From Oscillospiraceae bacterium (GTDB lineage: Bacteria; Bacillota; Clostridia; Oscillospirales; Oscillospiraceae): DNA of 9,100 nt. Location: assembly GCA_031288675.1 (NCBI GenBank), contig JAITQY010000176.1, forward strand, positions 1 to 9,100, given 5' to 3'. The notes beneath the pieces are model-generated. The model was not told the origin of the DNA. It saw only the letters and a program-made list of their open reading frames with translations, and ran no database searches. The translations under genes were made by a program, and so were the position numbers. Below are positions 5,404 to 9,100 of this stretch, in pieces; position 1 is the first letter of the stretch, and the number at the start of each line of letters is the position of its first letter.

Positions 5404-5702
5404 TGTTGTTCTCCTTTTTTACTTTTAGCGTGCCATTCCTTTATCCGGCTAAATACATCCTCAGCTGTCAGCCATCCTCTTACCTCGTCCCACCCCTCTT
5501 CCTCCGGTGTGAGCAGCCCCATTATTTCTAATAGTCCGTCTTCACTGCCGTATCCGTCGTCGATTCCAGACACAACGCGCAGCCCGTCATCGTCTTCTAC
5601 TTCGAGTTGACCCGCCGCAGATGAGATACTACGTTTAGTACGTTAGTCGGATTCTATCCCTGCATCGTCAAGCATTGCGTGGAGCTTTTGCATTTCGGTC
5701 AT
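5400..5702 (-). pseudogene. Conserved small phage protein broken by an in-frame TAA at codon 20
   Basis: Starting from the ATG at 5702, one frame runs 19 codons to TAA at 5645-5643. It then continues open in the same frame for 80 codons to a TGA at 5402-5400. Both outer ends fit the operon exactly: the ATG overlaps the stop of the preceding gene as ATGA, and the final TGA overlaps the ATG of the next gene as ATGA. The first part reads MTEMQKLHAMLDDAGIESD; the part after the stop includes 'DGLLEIMGLLTPEEE' and 'GWLTAEDVFSRIKEWH', which I recall from intact proteins of about 100 aa in clostridial phages. No good start with a ribosome binding site follows the stop. A nonsense mutation, a sequencing error or, less likely, readthrough could explain it. 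Function unknown. Confidence 0.75.
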
Positions 5703-5914
5703 ACCATACCTGCGGCTATAGCGTATGCCTCCGTAAATGCGCAGGATGCGGAAGCCGCCATTTTTTCGTTTACCGTCAGCCGGTAGTTGCGCGTGGTTTC
5801 CAGCATCCGACAGTTCTCGTCCTTGTCGGCTTCTTTGAGCGTATTTATCCGCGCTTCGTCCGCTTCCTTTACCGCCTCCACCGCTCGTGTCAGCAGGTTT
5901 TCTAAATTGGTCAT
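5699..5914 (-). CDS. Small helical phage protein, unknown function (71 aa)
   Basis: I do not recognise this protein. The ATG at 5914 has AAGGAG 9 nt upstream and gives 71 aa; a longer frame from a GTG at 5992 would run through a repeat-like, Asn-rich stretch and has no support. The first 35 residues are charged and rich in Ala, Glu, Lys and Asp (LLTRAVEAVKEADEARI), which suggests a helix or coiled coil. The C-terminal third is rich in Ala. Its stop overlaps the ATG of the broken gene as ATGA, so the two were translated together. There is no signal peptide, metal site or enzyme motif. Confidence 0.7.
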   Translation of the reverse strand: MTNLENLLTRAVEAVKEADEARINTLKEADKDENCRMLETTRNYRLTVNEKMAASASCAFTEAYAIAAGMV

Positions 5915-5954
5915 TGTTGTATTCTCCTTGTTGTTATTGTTTTCCTCCGTACAC

Positions 5955-6004
5955 TCGTGACTGTAGACTATCAGACTACCGACCGTCTTCACATCGTGAC
6001 TATA
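5955..6004. repeat. Short direct repeat flanking a decayed repeat-like segment
   Basis: TCGTGACTGTA at 5955-5965 and TCGTGACTATA at 5994-6004 match at 10 of 11 bases. Between them is a 'gactatcagactaccgaccg' stretch whose vocabulary resembles the left arm of intergenic repeat copy 2. The right copy lies in the last codons of the 271-aa gene. It could be a target-site duplication around an inserted repeat fragment, or chance. Confidence 0.3.
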
Positions 6005-6804
6005 ACCTTCTTGCTTTCAATCAGGTTTGCCAGCTTTTCACGCAGATACTCCGCTATAGTCGCCTTAGCGGTCAGCTTCCACGCGCCCCCGTCCGCGCCT
6101 GTCAAAGATACCCTGCCGTTATCGTGGAACCGCAGCAGAAATTCGCTTGCCGGCTGCTCTACCTCTATAAACGTCCGGAAAGGACGAAGTTTAACTCTCG
6201 GGCGTACTTTTTCGTTTGACAGCGTCGCTACGCCCTTAACTACCGTCACGCTCTGCGACAGCCCGTTATCTACGGCGCTGACTTCGGTCTTATCTGTGAC
6301 TTTGGAGCATAACCCGATTACATACTCCAAATCATCCGAAACCACGTATTTAGTTTGCAGTGTGATAATTGCCGCTTCGGTATCAGCCATACCGAAATCA
6401 AACTCATGGTTGTCGCTTTTTGAGCTGTAGAGACTGCGGCGCGAGAAATCCACCTCATAACTGCCGATTACCGTTACCAAATTATAATCTGCTACATTTA
6501 CAAATAGCGGAAACGTGGCGGCGTTGCGGTCTATTTCGGCTTGCAGCATATCGCACAAGCCGGACAGCGTATGCAATCGGCTGAACTCGTTTGCAACGTT
6601 AAAACTTAACTTCTCTTTCGCCAGTGCCTGCTCGTGCAGAAGGACGCTTAACTCGGCGTCCTGCTTTTCTTTTTCAAGCGCAAAGTCCGGCGACATAGGT
6701 ATTGCCTGTTCATACCCTTTCAGTATGTATTTGGCGCCCTCTGCTTCCGCGACGGGAGGTCTTACGAGGTCTACAATCTTTTGGATTGCGTTTGCTTCAA
6801 TCAT
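5989..6804 (-). CDS. Conserved early phage protein, unknown function (271 aa)
   Basis: I recognise the overall pattern from clostridial phage early regions but know no function. The ATG at 6804 has AAGGA about 10 nt upstream. Residues 1-30 read MIEANAIQKIVDLVRPPVAE, and residues about 40-90 are helical and charged. Then come 'FPLFVNVADYNLVTVIG' (98-114), 'FDFGMADTEAAIITLQ' (135-150) and a C-terminal half dominated by 'DNGLSQSVTVVKGVA', 'VRPRVKLRPFRTFIEVEQP' and 'FLLRF', ending in a helix with 'EYLREKLANLIE'. The C-terminal part looks like a beta-rich fold followed by a helix. No P-loop, nuclease, HTH or zinc motif is visible. It is the largest protein between the regulators and the recombination genes, and intergenic repeat copy 2 lies just before it. 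Confidence 0.8.
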   Translation of the reverse strand: MIEANAIQKIVDLVRPPVAEAEGAKYILKGYEQAIPMSPDFALEKEKQDAELSVLLHEQALAKEKLSFNVANEFSRLHTLSGLCDMLQAEIDRNAATFPLFVNVADYNLVTVIGSYEVDFSRRSLYSSKSDNHEFDFGMADTEAAIITLQTKYVVSDDLEYVIGLCSKVTDKTEVSAVDNGLSQSVTVVKGVATLSNEKVRPRVKLRPFRTFIEVEQPASEFLLRFHDNGRVSLTGADGGAWKLTAKATIAEYLREKLANLIESKKVIVTM

Positions 6805-6824
6805 TTTCTTTTGTTCCTTTCTTA

Positions 6825-6912
6825 GTATTTAGTCTGTTAGCAGACAGTCGGCAGTGGACGATGGGTACGTTCTTGCGTCTCCTAACTCCTACGCCCTACT
6901 GCCTACCGCCTA
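6825..6912. repeat. Hairpin-forming intergenic repeat, copy 2
   Basis: This element fills the gap between the 120-aa gene and the 271-aa gene. It holds the same 25-bp core as copy 1 (here 6867-6891; only position 6875, G instead of T, differs) in the same orientation relative to the operon. Its arms are again an imperfect palindrome: GTCGGCAGT at 6847-6855 pairs with ACTGCCTAC at 6898-6906 with one mismatch, and a small perfect hairpin GTCTG-TTAG-CAGAC lies at 6832-6845. The stop codon of the 120-aa gene abuts it. In the leftward mRNA it would fold as a hairpin between two cistrons. Confidence 0.62.
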
Positions 6913-7275
6913 TTACGCCATCAGCTTAAGTATTGCCGGCTCGGACTGCTCTTCGCCGTCTGCGTTCAGTTGTCCGGGTACCTGCGCCGTAGGCTCGTAC
7001 ACCATTACGCCGTCGCCCGTTTTGGCAAACACCAGTTGACTGCTGATTTTTACCGTCGGTGCGAGATTTGACGTTACTTCCGTTCTGAATATAACGTCTT
7101 CTCTGTCGCCCGACGGTATGAACTCCACCGTCAGCTTCAACTTCCGTTTAGCTGTCGGGTCTGTGTTCGGGTCGAGTATATTGTCGATGATTTTCTTCAT
7201 CTCATAGTCCACCCGCTCCTTAATCGCGCCGCTCTTCATATCCAGCAGCGACTTCGTCTCTGTTGTCTTTTGCAT
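6913..7275 (-). CDS. Conserved small phage protein of the so-called 'replication terminator' type (120 aa)
   Basis: Proteins with this layout are common early in clostridial siphovirus operons and are often labelled 'replication terminator protein', a name I would not trust as a function. Diagnostic parts are 'MKSGAIKERVDYEMKKIIDNI' near residues 13-33, 'DPNTDPTAKRKLKLTVEF' at 35-52, the following 'DREDVIFRTEV', and 'SNLAPTVKISSQLVF'. The chain appears to be a helix followed by a small beta-rich domain and a loose acidic tail. The ATG at 7275 has AAAGGAG 8 nt upstream. The stop abuts intergenic repeat copy 2. No catalytic or DNA-binding motif is visible. Confidence 0.75.
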   Translation of the reverse strand: MQKTTETKSLLDMKSGAIKERVDYEMKKIIDNILDPNTDPTAKRKLKLTVEFIPSGDREDVIFRTEVTSNLAPTVKISSQLVFAKTGDGVMVYEPTAQVPGQLNADGEEQSEPAILKLMA

Positions 7276-7304
7276 CGTTAGTTCTCCTTTCTTTGGTTTA
7301 TAAC

Positions 7305-7517
7305 TTAGGCGGCTTGCTCCGCTTCAGTCCTTGCCTGTATTTGTAATGCGACCTTAGTCGCGTTACGGCGTATCCTCAAAGCCTGTTCACCCGTAGGGAA
7401 CGGCATAGCGATTGTGATAACCGCTCCGTTATCACAGATTAGACGCTCCGCTCCGTCAGGTGTTTTCTCGCGCCGGAATGCCAGCGCGCACTGATAGTCT
7501 GTTATGGTTTTGCTCAT
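7305..7517 (-). CDS. Small phage protein, unknown function (70 aa)
   Basis: I do not recognise it. The frame could begin at GTG 7526 or ATG 7523, but GGAGG lies 8 nt upstream of ATG 7517, so I chose that one. The 70-aa chain begins MSKTITDYQCALAFRRE, has a short predicted beta hairpin (RLICDNGAVITIAMPF) and ends in a basic, then Ala/Gln-rich helix (ALRIRRNATKVALQIQ). It follows the Cro-like gene by 21 nt and is the second gene of the leftward operon. Small basic proteins in this place are sometimes regulators or host takeover factors, but nothing here shows that. Confidence 0.68.
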   Translation of the reverse strand: MSKTITDYQCALAFRREKTPDGAERLICDNGAVITIAMPFPTGEQALRIRRNATKVALQIQARTEAEQAA

Positions 7518-7538
7518 TGCCATCACCTCCGTTTAATC

Positions 7539-7763
7539 CTATGCGTCGTCTGCTTGTACAGTTGACGGATTATCATCGTCAGCAGGCATAAGCAATTCAT
7601 CTATTGTGCAATGGTATATATTGGCAACTTTCGGTAGCAAGTACGCGCTCGGATAGCTTTCTCCAAGCTCCCACTGCGACACTGCGCCTTGGGTTAGTCC
7701 TAAATACTCTGCTACTGCGCACTGAGACAACCCTGATAATAATCTCATTTTTCTGAAATTCAC
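7539..7763 (-). CDS. Cro-like XRE-family regulator (74 aa)
   Basis: Short single-domain HTH DNA-binding protein, first gene of the leftward operon and divergent to the repressor, so the expected counterpart of lambda Cro. The HTH lies at about residues 12-40 ('LSQCAVAEYLGLTQGAVSQWELGES'-like pattern, with recognition helix around AVSQWE), followed by helices through 'LPKVANIYHCTIDELL' and a short acidic tail. The recognition helix shares AVSQWE with the repressor across the control region, which suggests both read the same operators. The start is a GTG at 7763 with AAGGAG 7 nt upstream; the first in-frame ATG is inside the first helix. In the leftward mRNA this gives only a short leader after the promoter. 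Confidence 0.87.
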   Translation of the reverse strand: MNFRKMRLLSGLSQCAVAEYLGLTQGAVSQWELGESYPSAYLLPKVANIYHCTIDELLMPADDDNPSTVQADDA

Positions 7764-7780
7764 GTTATTTCTCCTTGTTT

Positions 7781-7797
7781 TAATAGTGACACTATTA
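7781..7797. promoter_or_regulatory. Operator 1, perfect 17-bp palindrome
   Basis: TAATAGTGACACTATTA is an exact 8-bp inverted repeat around one central base. It overlaps the -10 region and start point of the leftward early promoter, so a bound repressor would block it. It is the best match of three related sites in the divergent region. Confidence 0.8.
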
Positions 7798-7824
7798 TAA
7801 TAACACGAGCATTCGCGTTGTCAA
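7794..7824 (-). promoter_or_regulatory. Leftward early promoter (for the cro-like gene and operon)
   Basis: On the minus strand TTGACA lies at 7824-7819. Two overlapping -10 boxes follow: TATTAT at 7802-7797 with a 16-nt spacer, or TATAAT at 7799-7794 with a 19-nt spacer. Operator 1 covers the -10 box and operator 2 covers part of the -35 box. Transcription would start near 7790 and give a leader of about 25-30 nt before the GTG of the cro-like gene. Confidence 0.78.
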
Positions 7825-7838
7825 TAGTATTTCTATTA
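7822..7838. promoter_or_regulatory. Operator 2, 17-bp imperfect palindrome
   Basis: CAATAGTATTTCTATTA matches operator 1 at 12 of 17 positions and keeps both half-site cores (AATAG and CTATT). It overlaps the -35 box of the leftward promoter. Its centre is 41 bp from that of operator 1, close to four helical turns, which would allow cooperative binding. Confidence 0.65.
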
Positions 7839-7863
7839 AAAATTAAAAAAATTTAATTAAGGG

Positions 7864-7892
7864 TTGACAGACATTAGCCTAGCTATTATTAT
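7864..7892 (+). promoter_or_regulatory. Rightward promoter for repressor and immA
   Basis: TTGACA at 7864-7869, a 17-nt spacer and TATTAT at 7887-7892 form a near-consensus promoter on the plus strand. The stretch just upstream (about 7837-7860) is almost pure A and T and would serve as an UP element. A GAGG at 7901-7904 precedes the repressor ATG at 7914 by 9 nt, so the leader is very short. Confidence 0.8.
7872..7888. promoter_or_regulatory. Operator 3, weak 17-bp site inside the repressor promoter
   Basis: CATTAGCCTAGCTATTA keeps one full half-site (CTATTA) and part of the other (TTAG/TAG), so it is a weaker copy of operator 1. It lies between the -35 and -10 boxes of the rightward promoter, where binding would shut off the repressor gene. 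Its role as an autoregulatory or Cro target is inferred from place only. Confidence 0.45.
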
Positions 7893-7913
7893 TGTCTTGC
7901 GAGGTGGTGAATT

Positions 7914-8264
7914 ATGGGTAATAATATTAGGAAAATGCGCAAGTCGTTAGGCTTATCTCAGAGTGAATTCGCACTGAAAACAAATGTCCATCAAACTGCT
8001 GTAAGTCAATGGGAAACCGGAAGAACTAATCCGGATATGTCACAAGCAATTCAAATCGCAGAAATCTTTGGAGTCAGCACCGACTATATACTCGGACGCG
8101 CCGAAGACACGGTTACTACCAGCAAGACCGAACCAAACGATGAAGATATACGCTTTGCTCTTTTTGGAGAGGTCGGCGATATATCCGACGCCGCCTATGA
8201 AGAAATCAAACGCATGGCGCCTGTTATCCTTGAAATGGAGAGAAAAAAACGCGAGCAAAAATGA
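7914..8264 (+). CDS. XRE-family lysogeny repressor, CI/ImmR-like (116 aa)
   Basis: Predicted repressor holding the leftward operon silent. The HTH domain fills residues 4-60 ('IRKMRKSLGLSQSEFA', recognition helix 'QTAVSQWETGR', then 'AIQIAEIFGVSTDYILGR'). The remaining half is a linker and a charged helix, 'DEDIRFALFGEV' to 'APVILEMERKKREQK', typical of short repressors in Bacillota. There is no S24 serine-protease (LexA-type) domain, so RecA-stimulated self-cleavage is not expected; inactivation probably needs the protease encoded next. GAGG lies 9 nt before the ATG. The last four bases overlap the immA-like gene as ATGA, which couples production of repressor and its antagonist. It is similar in size and plan to ICEBs1 ImmR. 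Confidence 0.88.
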   Translation: MGNNIRKMRKSLGLSQSEFALKTNVHQTAVSQWETGRTNPDMSQAIQIAEIFGVSTDYILGRAEDTVTTSKTEPNDEDIRFALFGEVGDISDAAYEEIKRMAPVILEMERKKREQK

Positions 8265-8680
8265 ACAACCTTGACCTGTACAAAACCGCCGAGAGTTACG
8301 GGATGACAGTAATTTCGGCGCATATACCCGTCGCGCAAGCCGTGTCATATCCTGTCGGAAACGGCTATATAGTTTTGGATAGGTCTCTGCAAGGTCGGAA
8401 GGAGCGCGAATGTTTGGTTCACGAAATAGGACACTGTTCAACTGGCGCGTTTTATGCGCTTAATTCTCCTCGCGGGTGCCGTGAACGCTTGGAATATCGT
8501 GCAAACGCTAAATCTTTTGAGCTTTTTCTGCCTCCGAAAATCATTCAAAACGCGATTGACGACGGAATTACAGAGCTTTACGATTTATCAGAACATTTTG
8601 GCTTATCTGAGAAGTTTATTCGTTCTGCTATAGAATATTGGACGAACCGTCGCGGAGTTGTTTTTGTCATAAAACAATAG
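8261..8680 (+). CDS. immA: ImmA/IrrE-family metalloprotease (139 aa)
   Basis: Predicted zinc metalloprotease that inactivates the adjacent repressor, as ICEBs1 ImmA cleaves ImmR. The zinc-binding HEIGH motif is at residues 54-58 (H54, E55, H58), and a third ligand is likely E78 in 'RLEYRAN' (76-82), a known pattern for this family. The following 'AKSFELFLPP' and C-terminal helices with 'LSEHFGLSEKFIRSAIEYW' match the usual fold. The length of 139 aa is normal for the compact phage members. The ATG overlaps the repressor TGA, and the immediate downstream base of the gene is followed by an inverted repeat. No signal peptide: a cytoplasmic enzyme. The name is given by family and context; the activating signal cannot be seen. 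Confidence 0.88.
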   Translation: MNNLDLYKTAESYGMTVISAHIPVAQAVSYPVGNGYIVLDRSLQGRKERECLVHEIGHCSTGAFYALNSPRGCRERLEYRANAKSFELFLPPKIIQNAIDDGITELYDLSEHFGLSEKFIRSAIEYWTNRRGVVFVIKQ

Positions 8681-8707
8681 TCTGCTAAAAATACAGATTT
8701 TAACAGA
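8681..8707 (+). repeat. Inverted repeat after immA (weak terminator candidate)
   Basis: TCTGCTAAAA (8681-8690) and TTTTAACAGA (8698-8707) are complementary at 9 of 10 positions around a 7-nt loop, directly after the immA stop. The stem is A/T rich and not followed by a clean T-run, only AAATTTT. It could be a weak terminator or a processing hairpin, partly separating the next gene. Confidence 0.35.
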
Positions 8708-8741
8708 AGAAAATTTTGATTAGGAAAAAGCGGTAAACATT

Positions 8742-9100
8742 ATGAAAAAGACTACGATATGGTTTATAATCGGTGCGGTTTTGTTTATCGCCGCCGCGTT
8801 CGCGCTTGGCGTATACGTAGGTATGACGGAAGATTATCCGCCGCACCGAACGCCGTCATTTCCTGACGACTTGTTTGACAAATTGTCAATTCCCGTCTGG
8901 AATGTGGAAGATGTAAATAGTAATACCAACGGCAATTGCGTCACCGCTCTTTTTTATTTGATTGAAAACGACGATACAAAGACATCTGCCGAAACGGCAG
9001 ACCCTGCTTTGGTTATCAAATCCCCTTGGGATTATTACGGAAAGATTATAGCTGTTTCTGGTTATGTGATATTGATTGATGACTATCCTCCGGGTAGCGA
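8742..9100 (+). CDS. Membrane-anchored protein, 5' part only (119 codons visible)
   Basis: An open frame runs from the ATG at 8742 to the window edge without a stop. The N-terminus is basic (MKKTTIW) and is followed by one hydrophobic helix at about residues 6-27, probably an uncleaved anchor since no lipobox Cys and no clear signal peptidase site are present. The rest would be outside the cell: a linker with 'DDLFDKLSIPVWNVED', then from about residue 85 a segment reading 'PALVIKSPWDYYGKIIAVSGYVI', which resembles the opening strands of an OB-fold (tRNA_anti-like) domain. The Shine-Dalgarno is weak; AGGA sits 16 nt upstream. Its position after repressor and immA is where Bacillota phages often carry superinfection exclusion or lysogenic conversion genes, but that role is inference. 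Confidence 0.7.
   Translation, partial: MKKTTIWFIIGAVLFIAAAFALGVYVGMTEDYPPHRTPSFPDDLFDKLSIPVWNVEDVNSNTNGNCVTALFYLIENDDTKTSAETADPALVIKSPWDYYGKIIAVSGYVILIDDYPPGS

Larger units (their letters stand above)
1..9100. mobile_element. Temperate phage / prophage early and lysogeny region (partial)
   Basis: The whole window carries phage-type genes: divergent XRE regulators around a shared operator region, an ImmA-type protease, and a leftward recombination operon with Gam-like, Sak4-like, SSB-like and RusA genes. Both ends are open: a leftward gene appears to start at position 9 and a rightward gene runs off the right edge. No attachment site, integrase, replication initiator or structural gene is visible, so whether this is an integrated prophage or a free phage contig cannot be decided here. 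An integrative conjugative element could also use an ImmR/ImmA switch, but the Gam, Sak4, DUF669 and RusA set argues for a phage. Confidence 0.88.

Noticed and set aside
5699..5992. A longer 97-aa version of the 71-aa protein, starting at GTG 5992.
   Set aside because: The extra 26 residues pass through the repeat-like segment and an Asn run, with no ribosome binding site before the GTG. The ATG at 5914 has a good one.
1..9100. A CRISPR array, suggested by the repeated TAGG/CCTA units at 3067-3156 and 6825-6912.
   Set aside because: The units are short, irregular and palindromic, without constant-length spacers or identical repeats, and no cas genes are present.
1..9100. Stop-codon reassignment, considered because of the in-frame TAA at 5643-5645.
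   Set aside because: Genes with clear families in this window end at TAA (HNH), TGA (rusA, hydrolase) and TAG (SSB-like, ATPase), and only one gene has an internal stop.

Overview
The window reads as the early and lysogeny part of a temperate phage, most likely an integrated prophage, of a low-to-mid GC Bacillota (Clostridia-like) host. Strong AGGAG-type ribosome binding sites, consensus sigma-A promoters, a short XRE repressor followed by an ImmA-type metalloprotease, and several early proteins of types I associate with clostridial siphoviruses all point that way. No ribosomal, tRNA or clear chromosomal gene is visible, and no integrase, polymerase, primase/helicase or structural gene lies inside the window.

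Layout. A divergent control region (about 7764-7913) separates two arms. Rightward runs the lysogeny arm: a CI/ImmR-like repressor (7914-8264), overlapped by ATGA with an ImmA/IrrE-like protease (8261-8680), then the start of a membrane-anchored protein (8742 to the window end). Leftward runs one tightly packed early operon of about 14 genes from a Cro-like regulator (7763) to the left edge: two small unknowns, a conserved 271-aa protein, a 71-aa protein, a gene broken by an in-frame TAA (5400-5702), an unusual two-domain protein (DUF6273/C-type-lectin-like domain plus a WDGHT-motif phage domain, 4540-5403), a Gam-like nuclease inhibitor, a Sak4-like RecA-fold ATPase, a DUF669/SSB-like protein, a NinB-like protein, a RusA resolvase, an HNH-AP2 homing-type endonuclease, a SleB-type cell wall hydrolase and a Cys-rich small protein. 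Many neighbours overlap by ATGA or a few bases, so translation is probably coupled.

How it works together (inference). Repressor and Cro-like protein share the recognition-helix string AVSQWE and probably bind the same 17-bp operators, three of which I can see in the divergent region. ImmA would cleave or inactivate the short repressor, as in the ICEBs1 ImmR/ImmA type of switch. The leftward operon would then make a DNA end-protection and single-strand-annealing recombination set (Gam, Sak4-like, SSB-like, NinB-like, RusA).

The features that ordinary annotation would miss are: (1) a perfect consensus promoter (TTGACA, 17-nt spacer, TATAAT) facing against the early operon, followed within 30 nt by a 12-bp hairpin and U-rich tract, predicting a roughly 64-nt antisense RNA at 4497-4560; (2) a Tyr/Asn/Asp-rich, NAC-codon-rich patch in the DUF6273 domain that looks like a diversity-generating retroelement variable region; (3) an in-frame stop in an otherwise perfectly framed 100-codon gene; (4) two related hairpin-forming intergenic repeats, 3.76 kb apart, sharing a 25-bp core with one mismatch; and (5) an AT-rich homing-type endonuclease seamlessly inserted into the operon.
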